Source of the DNA: Sphaerochaeta sp.
Lineage (GTDB): Bacteria > Spirochaetota > Spirochaetia > Sphaerochaetales > Sphaerochaetaceae
Direction: 5' to 3'
DNA: 16,071 nt
NCBI GenBank assembly: GCA_023228445.1
Contig: JALOBD010000038.1
Coordinates: 1-16,071 of the forward strand
Position numbers and translations under genes: made by a program. Positions 1-6,691 of this stretch are shown here, piece by piece. Positions within the stretch are counted from its first letter, which is position 1. Every line of letters starts with the position of its first letter. The notes beneath the pieces were generated by a model. That model did not search any database. It saw nothing but the letters and a program-made list of their open reading frames with translations, and was not told the origin of the DNA.

Positions 1-52
1 CTTCATATTAATTAGAGTAATGTAACATCAGAGGCAAGTCAATCAAACTTGC

Positions 53-3000
53 TCAGCTCAAAAGCTGTTGCAAGCGATATCCCGCAGCCCCTTCCTTTTC
101 CAAGAGCTCTTGGATATAGGAAGCCGGGTGTTGCATCCCCTTGGCCACATGCAGGGAGAGGCTGCTGAGGTAGATGACCTCCTGCATCACCTCCTTGGTG
201 TACCACATGATGCCCTGGTATTCATTTACATTGGCATAGGAGCGTACTCCACCATCCTTGAGGAGGGTGGTCAGGATTTGAAGTGGCGATAATGTGACAT
301 CGTCGACCATGTTGGCGGCAGCGGCGAGGATCGCCGCACTGTGGCACGCCTTGCGTGCCAGGTCGTCGATGAACCCCACATCCCTCAGCTCCTTGGAGAA
401 GAAGCGGGAGAGGAGCAGGCGATCGCTGACCTTCATCGCCTCGGCGATGGTCATCCGTTCAGCGATGAAGGGCTTGAGGAAGAGGGAGGCTGCAACCACT
501 ACATCGAGTTCGTCGAGGATCTTTGCCCCATAGAGGGCAAGACGGCCCTCCTCACTGCCAAAGAGGGTGATCCATCGCTGGATCTCACCCATCATCGAAG
601 CGGCTCCGATCTCCCTGACAAACGAGGGGAGGCTCTTTCGTGCCGCCGGGTGCAACGTCTCAACGGCAGCCGAGAGGTGGGCATACGCCTCGGCAAGGGT
701 GAACAGAATCTTGCGCTCGCTCTTTTTGGTCGCCTCACCGCTGAGCATGGAGCGGATTTCCTTGAAGAAGGAGGGGCTGGCAAGGTTCTCCATCGCCTTG
801 TAGACGGGCTTGAGGCGCAGTGCGAGGATCTCCATCTCCAAGTCGGCGATCCCCGTATCCCCCATCTGTTCATAGAGCATTCCATAGGTACCGTCGGCAT
901 CCTCGACCTCCCGGATGTTCAACAGCACCTTTGTCTCAAACCCCCTGAGGTGGACGAACATCCCCTCGTCATAGATCCTCAGCGAGGGGCGCATGTAGGT
1001 CAAACCCTCCTCAAAGGAGTCCCAGATGACATAGCGTCGTCCACCGAGGGTGAGGGCGAGGGCCTCAGCCAAGCTGGTGGTGGTGCTTCGCTTCCCGTCC
1101 CCGCTCCCTTCGGTCTTGGCTGACGAGCTCTTGATCCACCCTTCCACCGCCTCGTACTGGTTGTTGTAGAAGATCAATGCCCGCTCTCGTTCGGTGCCGT
1201 TGACGTAGCAGTAGGCACTCTCCTCCACGTGGTTGTCACGCCAGAGATCGAAGATCTCGAAGTAGTCGACGCCGCTGAAGAGGTAGCGCTTCTTGAGCAG
1301 CGGGAAGATCCGCTTCTCATGCTGCTCCACCAAGTACTGGTTTGGTCGTTCGTCCCAGTAGGAGCGGCGGTACTCCATGCCGTACTTCTCCCGATACCCT
1401 TCCACCTGGCCATGGCCGAACATCGGCAGGCCCGGCATCGTGGCCAACAGGGTACAGATGCCGAAGTACTTGTCCCCATCGCCGAACTGGGCGATCGCAG
1501 TCTCCTCATCGGGGTTGTTCATGAAGTTGACGAAGCGTTTGAGGATCTCGGCATCGAATGAGATCGTGTTCTTGATGGTGTCGCGGTACTTTTGGTTCTC
1601 CTGGTTCTTCAGCATGTTCATGAAGGCGCTGTTGTAGACGCGATGCATGCCCAGCGTGCGGACGAAGTACCCCTCCATCATCCAGAAGGCTTCGGCGAGC
1701 AGCAGGGTATCGGGCAGCTCCTCACTGATCCGGTCGACGACCTCACGCCAGAACTCCTGGGGGATGAGTCGGTTGAACTCGCCCTCGTCAAGGCCGTATT
1801 GCGAGCGGCCGGCGATATCCCCCCCGTGGCCAGGGATGGGGTACCAGAGACGCTGGATATGCTTTTTTGCCAGCGTCATCGCCGCATCGAAACGGATGAT
1901 GGGGAAGTTTTGGGCCACGTGCTTGATCTGTTGGTAGACCGCCTCCCGTGTCGCTGGGTTGAGGAAATCAAGCTGGGCAGTGTCATTCCAGGGCATCGAT
2001 GTGCCGTCGTTGCCGTGGAAGATATACGTCGTCTCCCCGGTGTAGAGGTCGCGCCTGCGGAAGGTGACCGCCGCATCGCTCTGATCGTAGTAGTGGTCCT
2101 CAACCTTGATCTCCACCCGCGGGTCATCGCTGAGGTTTGGTCCCTCGTAGGCATAGGAGGGGAAGGGTGGGTAGCTTTGACGGATAAAGTACTCGCTGTG
2201 GTTGATGACCCAGTCGCCGTCGATGCCGGTGTGGTTGGGCACCATGTCGCTGGCCAGACGGATGTTGTAGCGCCCAGCCCGCTGGCGCAGGTCATCGAGG
2301 GCGGTCCAGCCGCCGAGGGAGGCAGCGATCTCGTAGTTCTTCAGCGAGTAGGCGGAAGCCTCGGCGTCGGGGTTGCCGCAGTAGTTCTTGATCTTCTTGC
2401 TCGCCGAACTGCGCTCCCACAGGCCGATGAGCCAGAGGGCGGTGAAGCCACGGTCGGCGAACTTGGCCAACTCCTCGTCGGGAATCCTGTCCAGTGTGTG
2501 GATCGGGCGGTTGTACTCCTTTGAGAGCTGGTCGAGCCACACCAGCGTGGACTTTGCGATCATGACGACGTTGGGCATCCAATTGCGGTCGGCGGTGAAT
2601 GCCTCATACTCGCTGTCGAAGAGGGAGTAGTCAGGTACCGTCATCGAAGGTTTGCCGCCAGCCCCCACCGGCAGAAAGTGCGGCTTCTCCTCCTCTTGGA
2701 CGAAGTCGACCGCCCTGAGCAGCATCGTGCGCAACGCCTGGGGGATCAAATCACCCCAGTGTTCGAGGATGTAGGAGATCTGCTCAAGCAAGTTGTCGGG
2801 GTAGAGAGTAGCCGGGCGGGTGAGGAAACTGAAGATGTCTCCATCGGTGGAGCTGAGAGCCTGGTTGGATCCATGACCGCCAAGCAGGGCGGTCAACGCC
2901 TGGGCAGCCTGGGGAAATGTGAGCCCCTCAGGAGCGAGAAACGGCTTTGCCGCCTTGACCAATGCAGGGTTCTCGGCCATGACCTGGTGGATGAAGTAGC

Positions 3001-3397
3001 CGCGCATCGACTCCTCGTAGAAGAAGTCGAGCGGAAGGTTCTGTTCGACCAAGAGTGGGGAGGGGAACTCCTTCATGTAGAAGGCGAGCACCTCTTGGGC
3101 TGCGTGATTTTTGGTGATGAAGTTTGTCAAACGGGTAAAGTAATCGGGTTCGCTGTCGGCAAGGTGGTGGGTGAGCACACTCTGGTAGAGCTGGTGAAGC
3201 ACTGCTGTGGCGTGGAGGCGTCCCGGGGAGACCCAGTCGTTGCCTCCCTTCGCCTTGACCTTGCTGTTGTAGAAGAAGGCGAGCTCAGCCGCCTGGCGGT
3301 GGAGGGCGGTGAGGTCCGAATCGGAAGCGAACAGCGGTGGAAAAAAATCCATCTCGGTCCGGGTGCGAACCGAAATGCGAAAATCTCGTGTTATCAA
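53..3397 (-). CDS. Large GH13 alpha-amylase-family glycoside hydrolase
   Basis: An 1114-residue protein with a GH13 (beta/alpha)8 catalytic domain at about residues 280-730. Visible GH13 signatures are region I DMVPNH (384-389), region II IRFD with the likely nucleophile Asp504, region III LLLAEAF with the likely acid/base Glu569, and a region IV-like NNPDE with Asp630. In region IV the residue before Asp, normally His, is Pro629. About 270 N-terminal and 380 C-terminal residues flank the core, much more than a typical 450-600-residue amylase; I do not recognise these parts. A Ser/Thr/Gly-rich linker lies near residues 755-775. No signal peptide is seen, so it probably acts in the cytoplasm on alpha-glucans or maltooligosaccharides; exact substrate and hydrolase versus transferase activity cannot be told. 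The TTG start is supported by a strong GAGGGAGG ribosome-binding site 6 nt upstream; the next ATG is residue 17. A promoter lies in the gap to pth. Confidence 0.9.
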   Translation of the reverse strand: MITRDFRISVRTRTEMDFFPPLFASDSDLTALHRQAAELAFFYNSKVKAKGGNDWVSPGRLHATAVLHQLYQSVLTHHLADSEPDYFTRLTNFITKNHAAQEVLAFYMKEFPSPLLVEQNLPLDFFYEESMRGYFIHQVMAENPALVKAAKPFLAPEGLTFPQAAQALTALLGGHGSNQALSSTDGDIFSFLTRPATLYPDNLLEQISYILEHWGDLIPQALRTMLLRAVDFVQEEEKPHFLPVGAGGKPSMTVPDYSLFDSEYEAFTADRNWMPNVVMIAKSTLVWLDQLSKEYNRPIHTLDRIPDEELAKFADRGFTALWLIGLWERSSASKKIKNYCGNPDAEASAYSLKNYEIAASLGGWTALDDLRQRAGRYNIRLASDMVPNHTGIDGDWVINHSEYFIRQSYPPFPSYAYEGPNLSDDPRVEIKVEDHYYDQSDAAVTFRRRDLYTGETTYIFHGNDGTSMPWNDTAQLDFLNPATREAVYQQIKHVAQNFPIIRFDAAMTLAKKHIQRLWYPIPGHGGDIAGRSQYGLDEGEFNRLIPQEFWREVVDRISEELPDTLLLAEAFWMMEGYFVRTLGMHRVYNSAFMNMLKNQENQKYRDTIKNTISFDAEILKRFVNFMNNPDEETAIAQFGDGDKYFGICTLLATMPGLPMFGHGQVEGYREKYGMEYRRSYWDERPNQYLVEQHEKRIFPLLKKRYLFSGVDYFEIFDLWRDNHVEESAYCYVNGTERERALIFYNNQYEAVEGWIKSSSAKTEGSGDGKRSTTTSLAEALALTLGGRRYVIWDSFEEGLTYMRPSLRIYDEGMFVHLRGFETKVLLNIREVEDADGTYGMLYEQMGDTGIADLEMEILALRLKPVYKAMENLASPSFFKEIRSMLSGEATKKSERKILFTLAEAYAHLSAAVETLHPAARKSLPSFVREIGAASMMGEIQRWITLFGSEEGRLALYGAKILDELDVVVAASLFLKPFIAERMTIAEAMKVSDRLLLSRFFSKELRDVGFIDDLARKACHSAAILAAAANMVDDVTLSPLQILTTLLKDGGVRSYANVNEYQGIMWYTKEVMQEVIYLSSLSLHVAKGMQHPASYIQELLEKEGAAGYRLQQLLS

Positions 3398-3441
3398 ATC
3401 ACGCCTCCCTCGGGGTGTGGATCAGCCCATCACGGTAGCCA

Positions 3442-3470
3442 AGTATAGCATGGGGGCAAAACCTTGTAAC
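3442..3470 (-). promoter_or_regulatory. Predicted sigma-70-like promoter of the GH13 gene
   Basis: Read on the minus strand, GTTACA (3470-3465, 4 of 6 to TTGACA) is followed after 17 bp by TATACT (3447-3442, 5 of 6 to TATAAT). TG one base before the -10 makes it an extended -10 element. The start point would be near 3435, giving a leader of about 38 nt with the GAGGGAGG site close to the TTG. This lets the glycosidase gene be expressed apart from pth. The rest of the 93-base gap shows no terminator. Confidence 0.5.
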
Positions 3471-3490
3471 CCCTATCGTTGGAAATCGGG

Positions 3491-4024
3491 CTACTGGACC
3501 AGTGTTTTTGTAACTGATAGAAAAGAATACGGGTCTATGAGCATCGTTTCAGCCAAGACAAAGAGATCGGGCAGCAACGCCTCCTCATCCGGGTCGAAGC
3601 GGCTGAGCACCCACGAGGAGACCGAACCCCTCGCCGGCCTGCCGATGCCGATGCGCAGGCGCAGAAACCCATCGCCTCCAAGGTGTTGCACGATCGAACG
3701 CAACCCCTTGTGTCCGCCCAGTCCTCCTCCCTGCTGCAGGCGAAGGGTGGCGAAGGGAAGCTCCAGGTCGTCGTGGACGACCAAGAGCTCGTCAGGTTGG
3801 AGATTATAGTAGTCCATCGCTGCACGTACGCTCTGGCCGCTCTCATTCATGTACGTCTCGGGTTTGAGCAGGAAGATGCCCCCGCTTGAAGCCAGCTTCC
3901 CATGGAATTTGCTGCTCCAGGAGAGCGAGGGGTAGCAGTGGGCAGCGAGGCGGAATCCCACATTGTGGCGTGTGGCTGAATATCGGCTGGTCGGGTTGCC
4001 CAGAAAGGCCATAAGCTTTACCAT
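3491..4024 (-). CDS. pth: Peptidyl-tRNA hydrolase
   Basis: Releases tRNA from peptidyl-tRNA that has dropped off the ribosome; cytosolic and monomeric in the family. The 177-residue protein opens with MVKLMAFLGNP and has TRHNVGF with catalytic His20, Asn10, ETYMN with Asn60, and HDDLELP with Asp85, all in the usual order and spacing. In the family motif GGHNGL the Asn is replaced by Lys106 (GGHKGL). Length is a little below the usual 185-195 residues. The frame stays open to 4096, but the family N-terminus matches the ATG at 4024, so I chose that start although no clear ribosome-binding site precedes it. The gene is divergent from the methionine operon, with only 36 bp between start codons, and lies upstream of the GH13 gene on the same strand. 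Confidence 0.92.
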   Translation of the reverse strand: MVKLMAFLGNPTSRYSATRHNVGFRLAAHCYPSLSWSSKFHGKLASSGGIFLLKPETYMNESGQSVRAAMDYYNLQPDELLVVHDDLELPFATLRLQQGGGLGGHKGLRSIVQHLGGDGFLRLRIGIGRPARGSVSSWVLSRFDPDEEALLPDLFVLAETMLIDPYSFLSVTKTLVQ

Positions 4025-4060
4025 GGCATCACTATACGAAGAATGCGAGGCAGAGAGAAG

Positions 4061-4405
4061 ATGTACATCTTGGTCACCTACATTCCACCGTCCCACCTTG
4101 AAGCGGTCAAAGAGGCGCTCTTTGCCGCAGGGGCGGGAACGATCGCCTCCTATGATCGTTGTTGCTTCCAGCTGCTCGGCGAAGGGCAGTTCCGCCCCCT
4201 GGAGGGGAGTACGCCGTATATCGGCGAGCAGGGCGAGCTGGCTCGTCAGCAGGAGTGGCGCCTAGAATTGACCGTCGAAGAGGCGGTGGCCGAGGCGGTG
4301 GTCGAAGCGCTCTTGGCAATTCACCCCTACCAGGTGCCCGCCTACCACCTCATCCCTGTTTTGACAATCGAAGAGCTGAAGGAGAGATCATGGCAAAGAC
4401 AGTAG
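4061..4405 (+). CDS. NIF3/PII-like small protein (COG3323 type)
   Basis: A 114-residue protein resembling the small stand-alone NIF3-related family, which also occurs as an insert domain in YqfO-type NIF3 proteins and has a PII/CutA-like ferredoxin fold. Recognisable parts are the N-terminal MYILVTYIPPSHLEAVKEAL strand-helix, a central GEGQFRPLEGSTPYIG segment and a C-terminal HPYQVPAYHLIPV. Biochemical function of the family is unknown; roles in metal or ligand sensing are only suggested by fold. The ATG at 4061 fits the family start; an in-frame ATG at 4043 would add MRGREK. It overlaps the next gene by 16 nt and heads the methionine operon, so a regulatory or accessory role there is a reasonable inference. 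There is hardly any room for a long leader upstream. Confidence 0.78.
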   Translation: MYILVTYIPPSHLEAVKEALFAAGAGTIASYDRCCFQLLGEGQFRPLEGSTPYIGEQGELARQQEWRLELTVEEAVAEAVVEALLAIHPYQVPAYHLIPVLTIEELKERSWQRQ

Positions 4406-5547
4406 CACAGATCAATGAGAAGATCAGGGGCGGAACGGTCGTGGTGGTCAGCGCCGAGGAGTTCTCCAAGATGGCCCGGTCCGTGGACCTTGCCACGTTG
4501 GCCGAGGAGGTGGATATCGTCACCACGGCGACCTTCGCTCCGATGTGCTCCAGCGGGGCGATCATCAACTTCGGCCACTGGACGCCTCCGATCAGGATGG
4601 AGGAGATCCGCCTCAACGGGGTGAGTGCCTACGAGGGCCTTGCCGCGGTGGATACCTACATCGGGGCAACCGCCGAGTCGAAGTTCGATCCCACCTACGG
4701 CGGGGCCCACGTCATCGAGGCACTCATTAGAGGCGACGATGTGCGCCTGCAGGCCCATGGCAAGGGAACGGACTGCTACCCCACCCGGGAGGTCGATACC
4801 TGGATCAACAAGGAGACGGTCAACGAGTTCTACCTCTTCAATCCCCGCAACGCCTACCAGAACTACGCAGCGGCGACAAACTCGACGGGCAAGATCAAAT
4901 ACACCTACATGGGAAGCCTCCTGCCCCGCTTCAGCAATGTGACCTACTCGACCAGCGGTGAGCTGAGCCCGCTGCTCAACGACCCGTACCTGCGGACCAT
5001 CGGCCTCGGCACACGGATCTTCCTCGGCGGGACGATCGGGTATGTCGTCTGGAACGGGACACAGTACAACACGCGGCGTGAACGCACCGTCGACGGGGTA
5101 CCCACCCTCGGGGGGGCCACCCTCGCCGTGGTCGGAGATGCCAAGGCGATGTCCACCGAGTACATCAAGAGCGCCTACTACGAAAAGTACGGCGTCTCGC
5201 TCTTTGTCGGCATCGGTATCCCCATTCCCGTCCTCGATGAGGAGATGGCCGCCCACTTGGCCATCACCAACGACCGGATCACGACCTCGATCGTCGACTT
5301 CGGAAAAGAAGACCACCCGCCGCTCAGGTCGGTCACCTACGCCGAGTTGGCAAGCGGGTCGGTGAAACTTGACGGGGAGCGGCAGGTGAAGACCGCCCCG
5401 CTCTCCTCCCTTGCCAAGGCCAGGGAGATCGCAGCGTTGCTCAAAGCGTGGATCGAAGAGAAACGGTTCTTCCTCACCCAAGCCGTCTCGAATCTGCCCA
5501 CCGATAGCTTTGTCCGGCCGCTTGTCCCGCGAGAAGGAGGCAAATGA
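4390..5547 (+). CDS. Homocysteine biosynthesis protein, COG1900/DUF39
   Basis: A 385-residue member of the DUF39 family. In Methanosarcina acetivorans the homologue is required for making homocysteine from aspartate semialdehyde and sulfide, with sulfur carried as a persulfide on conserved cysteines. Two cysteines at matching places are seen here: Cys53 in FAPMCSSGA and Cys129 in GKGTDCYPTRE. Other family-like stretches are TYGGAHVIEAL, GLGTRIFLGG and GIGIPIPVLDEEM. The protein ends soon after the core and lacks the C-terminal CBS pair of the methanogen protein. The ATG at 4390 has AAGGAG 5 nt upstream and lies inside the end of the NIF3-like gene; the open frame further upstream is a shadow of that gene. 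It overlaps the NIL-ferredoxin gene at its stop. The cofactor and electron donor are not evident from sequence. Confidence 0.92.
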   Translation: MAKTVAQINEKIRGGTVVVVSAEEFSKMARSVDLATLAEEVDIVTTATFAPMCSSGAIINFGHWTPPIRMEEIRLNGVSAYEGLAAVDTYIGATAESKFDPTYGGAHVIEALIRGDDVRLQAHGKGTDCYPTREVDTWINKETVNEFYLFNPRNAYQNYAAATNSTGKIKYTYMGSLLPRFSNVTYSTSGELSPLLNDPYLRTIGLGTRIFLGGTIGYVVWNGTQYNTRRERTVDGVPTLGGATLAVVGDAKAMSTEYIKSAYYEKYGVSLFVGIGIPIPVLDEEMAAHLAITNDRITTSIVDFGKEDHPPLRSVTYAELASGSVKLDGERQVKTAPLSSLAKAREIAALLKAWIEEKRFFLTQAVSNLPTDSFVRPLVPREGGK

Positions 5548-5960
5548 TGAAAAAGCGCTACGCCCTCAGGTTCAGTCCGACCCTCGTTGAACAGCCGATC
5601 GTCAGCAAGTTGGTGCGGATCTACGACGTGGATATCAACATCCTCAACGCCGATGTTGCCAGTGGGCGCGGTGGCAAGCTGATCGTCGAGCTCAGCGGCG
5701 GCCAAGAGGCCCTTGAGGAGAGTGTGGCCTACCTCAACGAGATCGGTATCATCGTCAGCGAGATGGTCAAGGAGCTGATCTTTCTCGAGGATGCGTGCAT
5801 CGACTGCGGTGCCTGTACCGCAGTCTGCTCGCCGAAGGCCCTCAGCCTCGATGAGGAGGCAATGTTGCGCTTCGATGCATCACTGTGCGTTGTCTGTGGC
5901 CTGTGCGTGCAGGCTTGCCCGCTGCGTCTCTTCTCGGTCAGCGACGAACGGGGGGCCTAG
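5547..5960 (+). CDS. NIL-domain 2[4Fe-4S] ferredoxin
   Basis: A 137-residue two-domain protein. Residues about 1-75 look like a NIL domain (an ACT-like fold also found at the end of the methionine ABC transporter ATPase MetN), and residues about 80-125 form a bacterial ferredoxin with two four-cysteine motifs: CIDCGACTAVC (Cys84, 87, 90, 94) and CVVCGLCVQACP. In methanogens and other anaerobes this domain pair is encoded with COG1900 and takes part in homocysteine formation, presumably in electron or sulfur transfer. AAGGAGG (5534-5540) is 6 nt before the ATG at 5547 and only 3 nt before an ATG at 5544, so I prefer 5547; either way the start overlaps the stop of the DUF39 gene. The first motif is followed by SP rather than the commoner P. 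Confidence 0.92.
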   Translation: MKKRYALRFSPTLVEQPIVSKLVRIYDVDINILNADVASGRGGKLIVELSGGQEALEESVAYLNEIGIIVSEMVKELIFLEDACIDCGACTAVCSPKALSLDEEAMLRFDASLCVVCGLCVQACPLRLFSVSDERGA

Positions 5961-5962
5961 GG

Positions 5963-6691
5963 GTGTACCAGCGCAGGGCCTACCGCACCAATATGGGGAG
6001 CGGACGCTTTACCTCCCTCTCCTTGGCGGTGGGGGAGAGCGACCTCTACATTGGCTATCGGGGAGCGGTGGAGGTGTCAGCCATCGAGCAGTGTGCCCTT
6101 AAAAAGCTCCGTCGCCTCCGCCAGGAGATCCTCGACTACCCCGACCACCGGCTCCTGACGACACTGGTCCCGCTCTTCCAGCATGAGGAGCGCTCCCCGC
6201 TGCTCGCCTCGATGCTCGCCAGTGCCGAACAGGCCAACGTCGGCCCGATGGCCGCCGTGGCCGGAGCCATCGCCCAAGAGCTGGGCCGTCACCTGCGTTC
6301 TGCCTACCCCCTCACCGAGCTGGTCATCGAGAATGGCGGGGACCTCTACCTCTTCCTCACCGAGCCGCTGCCCGTCAAGCTCCTCGCTCCATCCAGTCCC
6401 TTTTCCAACAAGCTTGCCCTTATGGCCAACGGGGAGGTCGGCATCGCCACCTCCTCGGCGACGATGGGCCACTCCCTCTCCTTCGGCCGGGCCGATGCGG
6501 TGATGGTCGCCGCCCTCGACGCCGCCCTCGCCGATGCGCTGGCCACCTCCTACTGCAACCGGGTACAGTGCAACGACGATGCCCAGCCCCTCTGTCAAGC
6601 CCTCACCGCCGAAACGGGCGTAATCGGAGCGGTCATCGCCATTGGCGATACGGTGGCCATCGGGGGGAGTCTGGAGGTATGCCACCTATGA
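5963..6691 (+). CDS. UPF0280/COG2122 ApbE-like protein, homocysteine pathway
   Basis: A 242-residue protein of the UPF0280 family, distantly related in fold to ApbE flavin transferases. COG2122 is the third family shown genetically to work with COG1900 and NIL-ferredoxin in homocysteine synthesis in methanogens; its chemistry is not settled. Family features seen are the N-terminal YQRRAYR, NVGPMAAVAGAIAQELG, TELVIENGGDLYLF and the Ser/Thr-rich GIATSSATMGHSLSFGRADAV. The GTG at 5963, 2 nt after the previous stop, gives exactly the family N-terminus (VYQRR). An ATG far upstream at 5885 lies inside the ferredoxin gene and is unlikely. The ribosome-binding site is only a G-run, so translation probably depends on coupling. 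The end overlaps metH by 4 nt (ATGA). Confidence 0.9.
   Translation: MYQRRAYRTNMGSGRFTSLSLAVGESDLYIGYRGAVEVSAIEQCALKKLRRLRQEILDYPDHRLLTTLVPLFQHEERSPLLASMLASAEQANVGPMAAVAGAIAQELGRHLRSAYPLTELVIENGGDLYLFLTEPLPVKLLAPSSPFSNKLALMANGEVGIATSSATMGHSLSFGRADAVMVAALDAALADALATSYCNRVQCNDDAQPLCQALTAETGVIGAVIAIGDTVAIGGSLEVCHL

Noticed and set aside
31..54. Stem-loop just past the GH13 stop codon (GCAAGT/ACTTGC with a 7-base loop)
   Set aside because: It overlaps the stop codon and has no T-tract on the minus strand, so it cannot be called an intrinsic terminator.
4159..4389. In-frame 77-codon extension of the DUF39 protein
   Set aside because: The sequence is low-complexity Arg/Ala/Gly shadow of the NIF3-like gene; ATG 4390 has a good ribosome-binding site and the family N-terminus.
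4361..4389. Perfect TTGACA at 4361-4366 as an internal promoter before the DUF39 gene
   Set aside because: No acceptable -10 element lies 16-18 bp downstream, where the sequence is the purine-rich ribosome-binding site.
4342..5481. 379-codon open frame on the minus strand opposite the DUF39 gene, and similar long frames such as 1592-2524 (plus) opposite the GH13 gene
   Set aside because: They are antisense shadows caused by GC-rich codon use; translations resemble no family and the opposite strand holds a clear conserved gene.
6568..6687. Upstream in-frame extension of metH by 40 codons
   Set aside because: It lies inside the COG2122 gene and reads as arginine-rich shadow sequence; the family N-terminus and the ATGA overlap fit 6688.
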